Assembly: GCF_024498135.1 (NCBI RefSeq)
Contig: NZ_JANHOH010000001.1
Span: 2,418,001 to 2,482,000, forward strand
From: Mucilaginibacter aquariorum
Lineage (GTDB): Bacteria > Bacteroidota > Bacteroidia > Sphingobacteriales > Sphingobacteriaceae
Direction of reading: 5' to 3'
DNA length: 64,000 bases
Part shown: positions 15,205 to 25,192 of the stretch, one piece after another
Position numbering within the stretch: position 1 is the first letter of the stretch
Layout of the letters: each line of letters starts with the position of its first letter
Translations under genes and position numbers: made by a program
Notes under the pieces: model-generated
Databases searched by the model: none
The model's input: only the letters and a program-made list of their open reading frames with translations
What the model was told of the DNA's origin: nothing

Positions 15205-16539
15205 ATGAGGACAAAAACAATTAGCAAGCCGATACTAACCAGTAAACCCCGTGTAAACGTGGTTACTTTAGGCTGTTCAAAAAATATTTACGATAGTGAA
15301 GTACTCATGGGCCAGCTTAAAGGCAGCGCCTTTGATGTGGTACATGAGTCGCAGCAAATGCGCAGCGATGATATTATTGTAATAAACACTTGTGGTTTTA
15401 TTGATAATGCAAAGCAAGAATCAATAGATACCATATTACAATACAGCGAGCTTAAAGACCAGGGTAAAGTTGGCAAAGTTATCGTTACCGGTTGCTTAAG
15501 CGAGCGCTATAAGCCCGAATTAGAGTCCGAAATCACCAATATTGATGCTTATTTCGGCACAAATGACCTTCAAAACATCCTGCATAGCATTGGTGCCGAT
15601 TATCGCCACGAATTGATCGGCGAACGTTTATTAACCACCCCATCGCACTTTGCTTATTTTAAAATTGCCGAAGGTTGCAACCGTCCATGCTCGTTCTGCG
15701 CCATCCCATTGATGCGTGGTAAACACGTAAGCACACCGATTGATCAATTGGTGAAGAATGCCGAAAGCCTTGTTAAGAACGGCACAAAAGAGCTGATATT
15801 AATAGCACAGGATTTGACCTATTACGGTCTTGACCTTTATGGCAAGCGTAATTTAGACGAGTTGCTGCGCCGCTTAAGCGATGTAAATGGTGTAGAGTGG
15901 ATAAGGATGCAATACGCCTACCCTTCGGGCTTCCCGATGGAAATTTTGGATGTGATGAACGAGCGCGATAACATTTGCAAATACCTGGATATGCCATTAC
16001 AGCACATTACAGATAACATGCTAAAATCTATGCGCCGTGGCTTAACCAAGCAAAAAACCATTGACGTGGTTAATGAGATACGCGACCGTGTGCCAAACAT
16101 TGCCATGCGTACCACGCTGATAACCGGTTACCCCGGCGAAACCCAACAGGATTTTGAAGAAATGGCACAGTGGGTTGAAGATACGAAGTTTGACCGTTTA
16201 GGTTGCTTTACTTACTCGCACGAGGAAAAAACACACGCCCATACTTTGGTTGATGATGTTCCCGAAGAAGTAAAACAGGAACGCGCCGATGCTATAATGG
16301 AAATTCAGCAAGGCATCTCTTTCGACAAGAACCAGGAGAAGGTAGGCAATACCTATAAGGTACTTATTGATAAAAAAGACGGCGGCTATTTTGTTGGCCG
16401 TACCGAATACGATTCACCAGAGGTAGATAACGAGGTCTTGATAGACGCCGCTATTGATTATGCAGCCGTGGGCACTTTTGTCAACGTTAAAATAAACAGC
16501 GCCGAAGATTTTGACCTTTATGGACAAATTGTAAAATAA
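15205..16539 (+). CDS. rimO: ribosomal protein S12 methylthiotransferase RimO
   Basis: 444 aa. It has an N-terminal UPF0004 domain (VNVVTLGCSKNIYDSE), a radical-SAM domain with the CxxxCxxC cluster at C158, C162 and C165 (EGCNRPCSFCAIP), and a C-terminal TRAM domain. RimO adds a methylthio group to Asp88/89 of S12 using SAM and a sulfur donor. It is distinguished from MiaB by the LGCSKN start and the LMRGKHVS loop. It may be cotranscribed with ftsY (55 bp) and bshC (111 bp). Confidence 0.96.
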   Translation: MRTKTISKPILTSKPRVNVVTLGCSKNIYDSEVLMGQLKGSAFDVVHESQQMRSDDIIVINTCGFIDNAKQESIDTILQYSELKDQGKVGKVIVTGCLSERYKPELESEITNIDAYFGTNDLQNILHSIGADYRHELIGERLLTTPSHFAYFKIAEGCNRPCSFCAIPLMRGKHVSTPIDQLVKNAESLVKNGTKELILIAQDLTYYGLDLYGKRNLDELLRRLSDVNGVEWIRMQYAYPSGFPMEILDVMNERDNICKYLDMPLQHITDNMLKSMRRGLTKQKTIDVVNEIRDRVPNIAMRTTLITGYPGETQQDFEEMAQWVEDTKFDRLGCFTYSHEEKTHAHTLVDDVPEEVKQERADAIMEIQQGISFDKNQEKVGNTYKVLIDKKDGGYFVGRTEYDSPEVDNEVLIDAAIDYAAVGTFVNVKINSAEDFDLYGQIVK

Positions 16540-16650
16540 AACCAATTTTACAGGCGGCATGTTGCTAATAAGATTTTAAAATCTAATTTCGACATTCAGA
16601 TTAAGCGTTTAGGAAAATCTAAGATCGTAAATCTGCAATCGTAAATAAAA

Positions 16651-18261
16651 ATGGACGCAGCCTGTATTGACTATAAAGAAACGGGGTATTTTTCCCAAAC
16701 GGTTATTGATTATCTGGAAAATGTTCCGGAGCTACGGTCATTTTATAGCCACCGCCCCACTCTTAAAGGTTTTGCCGAACTATTCAATCATAAAAAAGTT
16801 ATTGCCAACCGCGACTTATTAGCACAGGTTTTAACAGAGCAATATTTTGGGATCTCGCAAAACGGCATCCCCGAATTAGATGCTGCCGATTTCATTCGTA
16901 AACGTATCGAGCTACTTAAACTACCCGATACCTACACCGTAACCACCGGCCATCAGCTAAATATTTTTACCGGCCCTTTATATTTTATCTACAAGATAGT
17001 TACTGCTATAAAACTTTGCAGGCAACTAAAAGACGCCCACCCCGATAAAAATTTTGTACCCGTTTACTGGATGGCATCTGAAGACCATGATTTTGCCGAG
17101 ATAAACTACACCAACATTGGTGGTAAAAAAGTACATTGGTGGTATGAAGCATCAGGTGCTACAGGCCGGATAAATCCGGATACCATGCGCCAGGCACTAA
17201 ACCAATATAAAGGTGTTTTGGGTATTGATGGCCACTCGTCAGAACTTGGCGAAATGGTAGAAACCGCCTACACCAAATTTGATAAGCTTGCCGATGCTAC
17301 CCGCTACCTGGTGAATGCCCTTTTTGGCCGCTACGGGCTGGTTATTATCGACGCTGACGACCATCGCCTCAAAGAATCTTTTGCGCCCATTATGGAGCAG
17401 GATATCATTCAGCAAAACAGCTTTAAAAATATAACCGCTGCTAACGAGCAATTACAAAAGCTTGGCGTACACATACAGGTAAACCCGCGCGAAATAAACT
17501 TCTTTTACCTGAAAGATAACCTGCGCGAACGCCTTGTTTTTGAGAACGACCGCTACAACGTAATGAATACCGATATCAGCTTTACCGAGGCTGAACTGAA
17601 ACAGGAAATTAAAACCGCGCCCGAAAGGTTTAGTCCTAATGTGGTAATGCGCCCGCTGTACCAGGAGTGTATTTTACCAAATATTGCCTATGTAGGTGGT
17701 GGTGCCGAGCTGGTTTACTGGCTGGAACTTAAATCAAACTTCGACTTTTATAAGGTAGATTTCCCTATCCTGATACTGCGTAATTCCGGCCTTGTTATCC
17801 GTAAGGAAACCGCGGCTAAAATAAAAAGCATGGAGCTTGCCCCTGCCGAGATCTTTAAAAGTGCCGACGAGATAAAAAACAGCTGGGTAAAAAAACACAG
17901 CGATCACGACCTTACCCTGGCCGAGGAATGGCGCGAACTGGAACGTGTTTTTGAGAAAATAAAACTGCGCTCGCACAAAATTGACAGCACCCTTGCCCCA
18001 TCTGCAGCGGCAATACAGGCACGTTTAAAACATGCCGTGGATAACCTGCAAAAGAAAATGGTAAAGGCCGAAAAGCGCAATTACCATACTCGCCTGGAGC
18101 AGATAGAACAGATTAAAAAAGATATTTTCCCCAACAACAGTCTACAGGAACGTTCCGAAAACTTTGGTTTGAGCTACGTAAAATGGGGACAGCTTTTCAT
18201 AGACGAACTTATCCGCAACTTCGAACCGTTAGATTTTAAATTTACAGTTTTAACGGAGTAA
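16651..18261 (+). CDS. bshC: bacillithiol biosynthesis cysteine-adding enzyme
   Basis: 536 aa, full length. TTGHQLNIFTGPLYFIYK, PVYWMASEDHDFAEI and the long C-terminal coiled coil (about residues 430-500, KIKLRSHKIDSTLAPS) are BshC features. BshC attaches cysteine to GlcN-malate to make bacillithiol, the low-molecular-weight thiol of many Bacteroidota and Firmicutes. bshA and bshB are not in the window. The spacer behind it contains interspersed repeats, with no clear terminator. Confidence 0.96.
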   Translation: MDAACIDYKETGYFSQTVIDYLENVPELRSFYSHRPTLKGFAELFNHKKVIANRDLLAQVLTEQYFGISQNGIPELDAADFIRKRIELLKLPDTYTVTTGHQLNIFTGPLYFIYKIVTAIKLCRQLKDAHPDKNFVPVYWMASEDHDFAEINYTNIGGKKVHWWYEASGATGRINPDTMRQALNQYKGVLGIDGHSSELGEMVETAYTKFDKLADATRYLVNALFGRYGLVIIDADDHRLKESFAPIMEQDIIQQNSFKNITAANEQLQKLGVHIQVNPREINFFYLKDNLRERLVFENDRYNVMNTDISFTEAELKQEIKTAPERFSPNVVMRPLYQECILPNIAYVGGGAELVYWLELKSNFDFYKVDFPILILRNSGLVIRKETAAKIKSMELAPAEIFKSADEIKNSWVKKHSDHDLTLAEEWRELERVFEKIKLRSHKIDSTLAPSAAAIQARLKHAVDNLQKKMVKAEKRNYHTRLEQIEQIKKDIFPNNSLQERSENFGLSYVKWGQLFIDELIRNFEPLDFKFTVLTE

Positions 18262-18313
18262 TAACTTCACCACTTTGTCATGGAGCGTGTCGAACCATTA
18301 GCAAACTGTATAA

Positions 18314-18336
18314 TCCTTCGACAAGCTCAGGATGAC
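18314..18336 (-). repeat. short interspersed repeat, family B
   Basis: TCCTTCGACAAGCTCAGGATGAC is one copy of a short spacer repeat. A diverged copy, CTTCGACAAGCTCAGACTGAC, is at 58021-58041. The reverse complement is a motif often found in Bacteroidota spacers. Confidence 0.6.
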
Positions 18337-18465
18337 AATTTATTAGTAAATGGCATGCCAAGTGTTCACGTTCACGACCGTGAACACCATCTCTAACGTT
18401 TAAACAACTGATAATAAGGCATTTTAAAAATAAGGCACTGACAAAATAACGTCACCATTAAATCC
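18332..18465 (-). repeat. interspersed repeat, family D, copy 2
   Basis: Inverted relative to the copy at 10062-10193. Read on the minus strand it runs from GGATTTAATGGTGACGTTAT to ACTAATAAATTGTCAT, with the same GTGTTCACG..CGTGAACAC hairpin. Similar along about 130 bp with several substitutions. Confidence 0.7.
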
Positions 18466-18480
18466 AAACCCGGCAAAGTC

Positions 18481-18566
18481 TTTGTCCCCGCAGGGGCGTC
18501 TGAAAGAGAGTCTGCGCCCTATATGCAAGTCGCCGCAGGGTCCACGAGGTGAGACCCTGCGGCGAC
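18481..18566 (+). repeat. palindromic repeat family C, copy A
   Basis: 86 bp ending in GACCCTGCGGCGAC. Its right half is a hairpin with perfect 14-bp arms (GTCGCCGCAGGGTC and complement) around CACGAGGTGA. A second copy in the same orientation lies at 20077-20160, so the two flank the amidohydrolase gene. Confidence 0.8.
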
Positions 18567-18580
18567 GAAAAAATAAATGA

Positions 18581-19891
18581 CTACTTACCCACGTATACCA
18601 CCCCATCCTTCATTACAAAATGGATATTCAAAATTGCGTGTATATCCGTATCAATATTGTTGTCCACTGCAATAATATCAGCAAGGAAGCCGATTTTGAG
18701 CGCGCCGATTTTGCCGGACATATTAAGCTGCTTTGCTGCGTTTATGGTTGCAAATTGGAGGATTTGTGGGATACTCACCCCTTCTTCTTGATAACCAATG
18801 AGCGTATGTTTAGACCAAGCCGCATAAGGCATCTTTACGTCAATGTAATCGTCAGAGCCAGCAGCTATTATAACGCCATATTTGAGGGCGCGTTGCAGCC
18901 GGCTGGCCTGGGCATTTAGCATTTTTTTTATTTGCGGCCCAGCGTTTTTGTCATCGGGGTAGGCAATCTTTACATAGTTTGCGAAAATAGTGCTGTCGCC
19001 GTCAGTTGGCACCAGTATAACTTTCTTTTTGGCCATCATAATAAGAGTACTGTCCGCCACGTCATAGCCATGTTCAATGCCGTCGACTCCGGCAATTACA
19101 GCGTTGTAAACGGCCTGATTATCAGTAGCGTGAGCAGTTACACGAAGGTGATAGCGATGCGCCTCGGTAACTATTGCCCGCATCTCGTCAACCGAAAGTG
19201 CGGTACGGTTAGGTGTATTGTTGGAGTAAATTTTTATCACGTTTACCCCTTGAGTGACATTTTCACGCACTGCCTGTATAGCGTCGGTAGGGCTGGTTAT
19301 TATCCGGTATTCATCATTTGCGATACCGCGATGCTGGTAAATCAGCCCAGGCAGTTGCCCGCCCTCGCTGGACAGTCCCTGCCCGGCACATCTCATACGT
19401 GGCCCAATGACCAAACCATCATTAATAGCCTTGCGCAAAGCGATATCGGCAAATTTGCCCGAGTTGCCCAAATCCTGCACGGAAGTGATGCCCGCCTCTA
19501 AATAGGCTTTGGCCCTTACAGCCCCATAAATGGCCCGGTAAGCATCCCCCTGCTGAGTTAAGACCTTTTCTAAAGAAAGGGTCGAAAAGTCCATGCCTGG
19601 CTGTAACTCTTCCCGAAAAAGCAGATGCGTATGTGAATCAATGAGACCCGGCAAAATAGTGTATTTAGAAAGATCAATAAGCTGATGATCTTGCCTTTCA
19701 TTGGCTGTAACGTCCTTGTCGGGCTTAACGCCTTCTATCCTGCTGCCATCAACCAACACATCCAAACCGATTTTAAATGTTCCCGTTTCGCTATCAAACA
19801 GTTTACCTGTTTTAATGAGATACTTATGGCTGATTTGCGCTTTGGAAAAGTATGGAAGAATTAGCAGGGCGAGGAAAATTGTTTTTTTCAT
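18581..19891 (-). CDS. secreted amidohydrolase / imidazolonepropionase-like hydrolase
   Basis: 436 aa with a signal peptide (about residues 1-18, cleavage near SKA-QIS). The TIM-barrel amidohydrolase metal site is visible: H87 and H89 in LIDSHTHLLF, the His of VTAHATDNQ, the His of GIEHGYD and the Asp of GSDDYID. It fits the Xaa-Pro dipeptidase/prolidase-like amidohydrolases that act in the periplasm, but the substrate is not evident. It is flanked on both sides by direct copies of a palindromic repeat. The preceding spacer (19892-20076) is AT-rich and contains no other gene. Confidence 0.85.
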   Translation of the reverse strand: MKKTIFLALLILPYFSKAQISHKYLIKTGKLFDSETGTFKIGLDVLVDGSRIEGVKPDKDVTANERQDHQLIDLSKYTILPGLIDSHTHLLFREELQPGMDFSTLSLEKVLTQQGDAYRAIYGAVRAKAYLEAGITSVQDLGNSGKFADIALRKAINDGLVIGPRMRCAGQGLSSEGGQLPGLIYQHRGIANDEYRIITSPTDAIQAVRENVTQGVNVIKIYSNNTPNRTALSVDEMRAIVTEAHRYHLRVTAHATDNQAVYNAVIAGVDGIEHGYDVADSTLIMMAKKKVILVPTDGDSTIFANYVKIAYPDDKNAGPQIKKMLNAQASRLQRALKYGVIIAAGSDDYIDVKMPYAAWSKHTLIGYQEEGVSIPQILQFATINAAKQLNMSGKIGALKIGFLADIIAVDNNIDTDIHAILNIHFVMKDGVVYVGK

Positions 19892-20076
19892 ATATAATTA
19901 TAAGTATTGGTAATGCGAGGCACTTACAAAAGCTAATATAAAAATTCGATAGCCAAAGCATTATAAAACCCGTAAAAGAAACGAGCTCAATAGGTTAATT
20001 AATTGAAAAATTAGTGGATTTAATACTGCCTGTGTAAAAGCGGTGTCAGGAGTAGTGGTCATTGCTTGCATATTGC

Positions 20077-20160
20077 TTTGTCTTCGCAGGGTCTTCTGGA
20101 AGAGACCCTGCGCCACATGCAAAGCATCGCAGGGGCCACGAGGTGAGACCCTGCGGCGAC
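20077..20160 (+). repeat. palindromic repeat family C, copy B
   Basis: 84 bp, aligned end to end with copy A (shared TTTGTC..CGCAGGG, CCACGAGGTGAGACCCTGCG and GCGAC). Its left half forms a hairpin, CGCAGGGTCT with AGACCCTGCG. It abuts the end of the GH2 gene. Confidence 0.8.
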
Positions 20161-20170
20161 TTAAATTTCC

Positions 20171-22600
20171 TTATTTAGCATTCAATGTAACAACAACCGG
20201 CTTTAACCCCGCTGTTGTAGCAGTAACTCTGATACTTCCTACCGTTTCTCTCCCTTTTACAACAGCCAGTGCCAAACCATGGAACGCCTTTACATTATTT
20301 GCCCTAAAACTGTCGTGACTAACCGGATTGCCGTTATCAACAGATACAAGCGTTCCGCCAAGTACCGTAAACTTGATACGGTTAGCGGCGTTGGGTACAA
20401 GGTTACCATCTTTATCTAAAACCCTAACAGTAATAAACGACAGGTCTTTTCCATCAGCTTTAATATTGCTTCTATCAGCAGTTAGTTCAATTTTAGCAGG
20501 TGCTCCTGCAGTTTTTATCTCTTTGGTTAATACAACTTTTCCATTTTTACGTGATACGGCTTTTAAGGTACCCGGCTCAAACTTTAATCGCCACATTACA
20601 TGCAGGTCATCGCCTGTTTTCTTTTTAATCCCAACAGATTTCCCGTTCAGATACAGTTCAACTTCATCTGCATTGTTATAATATGCCCATATGTCAATCA
20701 TTTTGCCCGGCTCCCAGTTCCAGTGCGGGAAAATATGCAGCACCGGCTTAGCTGTCCACTCGCTTTGGTACATGTAATAGATATCTTTAGGAAAACCGGC
20801 CAGATCTATTATGCCAAAATAAGAACTGCGCGACGGCCAGGTGTAAGGCGTAGGCTCACCCAGGTAATCAAAACCTGTCCAGATAAACATGCCAGATAGG
20901 TGGTCATACTTTTTCATCACCTTCCAGGTAGCCTCATGAGTTGAACCCCAAGTCGGCCTGGTGTTGTCATAGGCAGATACATTATTACCTTCTCTTATCA
21001 ATGGCTTATCCCATTGAGGGGGCCAGATCCGTATACTATCTGATGGCATCTCATAATATCCGCGTGTTTCTAAACCAGACGTAGTTTCGGTAGCGATGAA
21101 CTTTTTACCCGGAAACCGCTCATGAAATTTAGCGTAATCAAATTCATGGTAATTATACCCGATCAGGTCGAGCGCTCCTGAGGCTATAAGGTTATTGGCT
21201 GTACCGGGATCGTTATTGGCCGAAGTTATTGGCCTGTTATCCATTGAGCGGACTATACCCGCCAGTTCGCGTGCTATGTTCCTGCCTGCGGTATCTGTTT
21301 TGCTGTATTGCTCCCCAATTTCGTTACCTATGCTCCATACAAATACCGATGGGTGATTACGGTCGCGCAGCAATTGGTCTTGCAGATCGCGTTTATGCCA
21401 TTCGTCCCAGTATAAATGATAATCATACTTGGTTTTTTGCATCTTCCACATATCAAAGGCTTCATCCATCACAATAAAGCCCATGCGGTCGCAAAGATCA
21501 AGCAACTCGGGCGCCGGTGGGTTATGTGATGTACGGATGCCGTTACAACCCATCGCTTTTAATATTTGCAGCTGCCTTTCTAATGCACGGGTGTTTATGG
21601 CCGAGCCTAAGCTGCCCAGATCATGATGATCACAAACGCCCAAAATTTTCATAGGCTTGCCGTTAAGCGAAAAGCCCTTATCGGCATCAAAATTAAAATA
21701 CCGGATGCCTAAAGTATTGGTGTAGGTATCAACCACCTTATCGCCGTCAAAAACCTTGCTTACTACTTTATACAAATAAGGATCATCTACCGACCATAAA
21801 TGCGGGTTATTTACCTTAAGTGTAGTTTTTAAAATGCTCACCGTATCCCCCTGTTTGGTAGCCGGAGGGACTGTACCGCCTCCCGAAACTAATTTACCAT
21901 CGGTATTATAAATATAAACCCGGGTGGTGACGCCGGCATTGGCAGCAGCGGCATTATTTATCTTTACCTCAACAGCTACGTCGGCAAATTCATTGTTTAC
22001 CTGTGGCGTGGTGATGTAAGTCCCCCAATGGTCAATAGCAATTTTATTAGTGGTAACCAGCCACACATTCCTGTAAATACCCGAGCCGGAGTACCAGCGC
22101 GAGTTGGGCTGTTCGGAATTATTTACCTTAACCGCAATTACATTTGCCCTACCAAAATTTAAGTATGGCGTAAGCTCGTATCTGAAAGAGATGTACCCAT
22201 TGGGCCTGAAACCCAGGTGATGCCCGTTTATCCATACATCGCTGTGTTGGTATACACCATCAAAATCGATATACAGCTTTTTGCTTTTTGCCGAGGCCGG
22301 AACTGTGAACGTTTTACGGTACCAGCCTATCCCGCCCGGCAGGGCGCCACCTTCGGGGGTTGCGGGGTTATCTTTGCTAAATTGTCCTTCTATGCTCCAA
22401 TCATGCGGTAAATTTAAAATGCGCCAGTTTTTATCCGCAGTAGTCATCTTTTCGGCATTGCTTACATCGCCTAAATGGAAACGCCAGCCTTTGTCAAAAT
22501 CGGCTACAGTTCTTGCTTGTTGTGCAAAACATATTGTACTACAAAAAAGTACAGCTATTACAGCGGCTGCAGTTTTTAAAAAAGCTGATAAAGATTGCAT
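20171..22600 (-). CDS. GH2 beta-galactosidase-type glycoside hydrolase
   Basis: 809 aa with a signal peptide (to about residue 26, CFA-QQA). Order: N-terminal jelly-roll sugar-binding domain (GGIGWYRKTFTVP), Ig-like domain, TIM barrel, then C-terminal DUF4982-like and Big/invasin-like beta domains (about 600-809). The acid/base is E427 in SIGNEIGEQ and the nucleophile E505 in ATETTSG. It cleaves terminal beta-galactosides or related glycans in the periplasm or on the surface. It is transcribed alone, away from the NHL lipoprotein. The exact linkage cannot be read from sequence. Confidence 0.93.
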   Translation of the reverse strand: MQSLSAFLKTAAAVIAVLFCSTICFAQQARTVADFDKGWRFHLGDVSNAEKMTTADKNWRILNLPHDWSIEGQFSKDNPATPEGGALPGGIGWYRKTFTVPASAKSKKLYIDFDGVYQHSDVWINGHHLGFRPNGYISFRYELTPYLNFGRANVIAVKVNNSEQPNSRWYSGSGIYRNVWLVTTNKIAIDHWGTYITTPQVNNEFADVAVEVKINNAAAANAGVTTRVYIYNTDGKLVSGGGTVPPATKQGDTVSILKTTLKVNNPHLWSVDDPYLYKVVSKVFDGDKVVDTYTNTLGIRYFNFDADKGFSLNGKPMKILGVCDHHDLGSLGSAINTRALERQLQILKAMGCNGIRTSHNPPAPELLDLCDRMGFIVMDEAFDMWKMQKTKYDYHLYWDEWHKRDLQDQLLRDRNHPSVFVWSIGNEIGEQYSKTDTAGRNIARELAGIVRSMDNRPITSANNDPGTANNLIASGALDLIGYNYHEFDYAKFHERFPGKKFIATETTSGLETRGYYEMPSDSIRIWPPQWDKPLIREGNNVSAYDNTRPTWGSTHEATWKVMKKYDHLSGMFIWTGFDYLGEPTPYTWPSRSSYFGIIDLAGFPKDIYYMYQSEWTAKPVLHIFPHWNWEPGKMIDIWAYYNNADEVELYLNGKSVGIKKKTGDDLHVMWRLKFEPGTLKAVSRKNGKVVLTKEIKTAGAPAKIELTADRSNIKADGKDLSFITVRVLDKDGNLVPNAANRIKFTVLGGTLVSVDNGNPVSHDSFRANNVKAFHGLALAVVKGRETVGSIRVTATTAGLKPVVVTLNAK

Positions 22601-22741
22601 TAGGTATATTTTATTTTAAGTGTCAAATATACAATTACCAGCCACAAAGCAAAGTTTTATGTATTAAAAAACTAAGTCCGTTTATAACCGGCCGTATTAA
22701 TTCCTTTTATTATCTTTATAATCAATTATAGCCAAACCTAT

Positions 22742-24055
22742 ATGAAATTCCCCTTAAAGCTATTCATTTTAACTATCGCTTTAATAGTATCAAATATATT
22801 CTTTACAGGTTGCTCAAAAAGAAAAGATGCACCAGAACCGGTTACCCCGATAATACCCGTAGTACCTGTAACCCCTGTTCAGGATGAAGTTACTATAACT
22901 TCGCTAAATATTAATGAAGGCCACTATAATGAAACCGTACTTATCAATGGCACAGGGTTTAATGCTGTAGCTGAAAAAAACAAAGTGTTTTTTAATAATA
23001 AAGAAGCGGCTATCACTGCTGCAACTACTACACAACTAACGGTTACAGTTCCATCGAGCGCAGGTACCGGCACCGTTAAAGTTACTAACGGTAAAAAATC
23101 AGCAACAGGCCCATCATTTACTTATAATTACACTTTAGTAAAGTTCGTATGGGCCGGAAGCGGTGCATATGGCGCTACAAATGGCTACGGATTATCCGCA
23201 TCGTTTAACGTCCCTACCGGATTAGCTGCAAATAGCTTGGGAGATATTTTTGTAGCTGATCAGGATAATAATCTGATTAGAAAGATAACAAAAGAGGGAA
23301 TTGTATCAACATTTGCCGGAAATGGAACCAAGGGTTCAAAAGATGGAACGGGTACTGCTGCAAGCTTTAACTATCCTTCGGCAATAGCCATTGATAAGAA
23401 CGGAAACCTGTTTGTAGCTGAAAACGGTGGGTATGTTATCCGAAAAATAACACCTGATGGTGTTGTAACTACTATTGCAGGCAGCGGAATAAAAGGCAAC
23501 GTTAATGCTTCAGGAAAGTTAGCCCAATTTAATTCACTTAATGGTATCGCTGTAACTGCAAATGGCGACTTGTATGTATGCGATACCGGAAACAATGCCA
23601 TAAGAAAAATAACAGCGACAGGGGAAGTAACTACTTATTTTCAGGGCAATGGAATTACATCATCTCCACACGCAATAGCTATTGATGATCAAAATAATAT
23701 TTACGTTGCAGATCCTTATAGAGTTGTACTTAAAATAGATAACGCAGGCACTATAAGTAAATTTAATAATCCAGATAACCTTGCTGACTTTTCTCCGCAA
23801 GGTATAACCATTGATAAAAAAGGTGACAAATACATTTTAAATTCAGATGGTAAGATTTTTAAACTTTCTTCTGCAGGCATAATTACGGCAGTTACTGCTT
23901 TACCAAACAAGACTGTAAATAATAAAACTGTAAACAGCTTAAAACCCCAGGCAACAGCCGTGATAATCAGGCCTGCCATCACTGCCGATAACCAAGGCAA
24001 CTTCTATATTTCAGATCTTCGCTATAATCAAATTATAAAAGCAAGCCTGCAATAA
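22742..24055 (+). CDS. IPT/TIG plus NHL-repeat lipoprotein
   Basis: 437 aa with a lipoprotein signal peptide (lipobox NIFFTGC, Cys about residue 25) and a Pro-rich linker. An IPT/TIG domain (about 50-125, NINEGHYNETVLINGTGF) is followed by about five NHL-type beta-propeller repeats with the pattern IAIDKNGNLFVAENGG..IRKI. Such surface propellers bind carbohydrate or protein ligands in Bacteroidota. No partner SusC/SusD genes are present. It is convergent with the DUF6702 gene, with only 6 bp between stops. Confidence 0.85.
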   Translation: MKFPLKLFILTIALIVSNIFFTGCSKRKDAPEPVTPIIPVVPVTPVQDEVTITSLNINEGHYNETVLINGTGFNAVAEKNKVFFNNKEAAITAATTTQLTVTVPSSAGTGTVKVTNGKKSATGPSFTYNYTLVKFVWAGSGAYGATNGYGLSASFNVPTGLAANSLGDIFVADQDNNLIRKITKEGIVSTFAGNGTKGSKDGTGTAASFNYPSAIAIDKNGNLFVAENGGYVIRKITPDGVVTTIAGSGIKGNVNASGKLAQFNSLNGIAVTANGDLYVCDTGNNAIRKITATGEVTTYFQGNGITSSPHAIAIDDQNNIYVADPYRVVLKIDNAGTISKFNNPDNLADFSPQGITIDKKGDKYILNSDGKIFKLSSAGIITAVTALPNKTVNNKTVNSLKPQATAVIIRPAITADNQGNFYISDLRYNQIIKASLQ

Positions 24056-24061
24056 TTATCC

Positions 24062-24535
24062 CTAAAAGCTAAAACTGGTATCTGCATCGGGCGCATCAAG
24101 TTTGGTACTTTTGCGCTGGCCGCCAACGGTTACATGCAGCATATTTATTTGCTCGGCATGCTGGGCATTTAACAAATCGTCGTGTATATCAATTTTCTTT
24201 ACAGATGGTATGCCTTTCACTTCAAAATAAGCCCAGGCGCCATCTTCCTGTATCTCGTACCCAACGTAACTTAGATTTAGCAGTTTGCCATCGGCCTTAA
24301 TGCTCAGGTGTTTCTTTACATACTCGTTTATAAAGCGGTTCAGCTGGGCTTTATCGGCGGGCTTTACAATGTTCAGGGGGACTTTGTTATCTTTCTCCAG
24401 CACTCGTTCCAGGTCATCATAAAACATGCGGCAGCTTACCTCAACAGTATGTGTTTTGGGGTTGTGGTTTATCTCGGTAACGCTTACATAAAAGGGGTGA
24501 AAAAGCCCGAACCAAAGGATGAATAGCTGCAGCAT
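24062..24535 (-). CDS. DUF6702-like exported protein
   Basis: 157 aa, with a short hydrophobic N-terminus (MLQLFILWFGLFHPFYVSVTE) that may be a signal or anchor. The pattern FHPFYVSVTEINHNPKT, MFYDDLE and WAYFEVKGI matches the family called DUF6702 that often stands next to HupE/UreJ and M1-peptidase genes. The function is unknown. It is divergent from the HupE gene; the spacer between them is 66 bp. Confidence 0.75.
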   Translation of the reverse strand: MLQLFILWFGLFHPFYVSVTEINHNPKTHTVEVSCRMFYDDLERVLEKDNKVPLNIVKPADKAQLNRFINEYVKKHLSIKADGKLLNLSYVGYEIQEDGAWAYFEVKGIPSVKKIDIHDDLLNAQHAEQINMLHVTVGGQRKSTKLDAPDADTSFSF

Positions 24536-24601
24536 ATTGCCTGTAAAATATATCTTTACGCAAAAAACGATATTTTTATTGTTATTCGCTAATTAATAAC
24601 G

Positions 24602-25192
24602 ATGCAGGATTTTGGTTTATACTTCCAGCTGGGCTGGCAACATATCTGCGACTGGCAGGGTTATGATCATATTTTATTTGTTACCGTACTTTGCGGTACC
24701 TACCTTTTGGCCGACTGGCGCAAAGTACTGGTGCTGGTAACCGCTTTTACAATCGGCCATTCTATTACCCTGGCATTAAGCGTTTTAAACATAGTAAAAG
24801 TAAACACATCACTTATCGAATTTCTAATACCGGTTACCATAGTGCTTACCTGTTTGGTAAATATCCTCAGCAAAAACAGAACCGCGTTAACCGTACGCTT
24901 CAGTTATTTTTTAGCGCTGATATTTGGGCTGATCCACGGCCTGGGCTTCTCTAATTATCTGAAAAGTTTGCTGGGCACCAGCACCAATATCACTGCGGAA
25001 TTGTTCGCTTTTAACATCGGGTTAGAGTTTGGGCAGGTACTAATTGTATTATCGGTACTTATTTTGGCTTATGTAATCATAAAATTACTTAAAACGCCCC
25101 GCCGCGATTGGGTGTTATTCCTTTCATCTGCTATATTTGGGATAGCTTTTATCATGTGCATTGAACGTTTTGTATTAATAAAATTTAAATGA
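24602..25192 (+). CDS. HupE/UreJ-like membrane protein
   Basis: 196 aa with about six transmembrane helices. The conserved start WQHICDWQGYDHILFV and GHSITLAL, plus LIHGLGFSNYL in a later helix, are HupE/UreJ_2 features. Related proteins are metal (Ni) permeases, but the Bacteroidota branch has no proven substrate. The stop overlaps the M1 peptidase start by 4 nt (ATGA), so the two are translationally coupled. Confidence 0.88.
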   Translation: MQDFGLYFQLGWQHICDWQGYDHILFVTVLCGTYLLADWRKVLVLVTAFTIGHSITLALSVLNIVKVNTSLIEFLIPVTIVLTCLVNILSKNRTALTVRFSYFLALIFGLIHGLGFSNYLKSLLGTSTNITAELFAFNIGLEFGQVLIVLSVLILAYVIIKLLKTPRRDWVLFLSSAIFGIAFIMCIERFVLIKFK

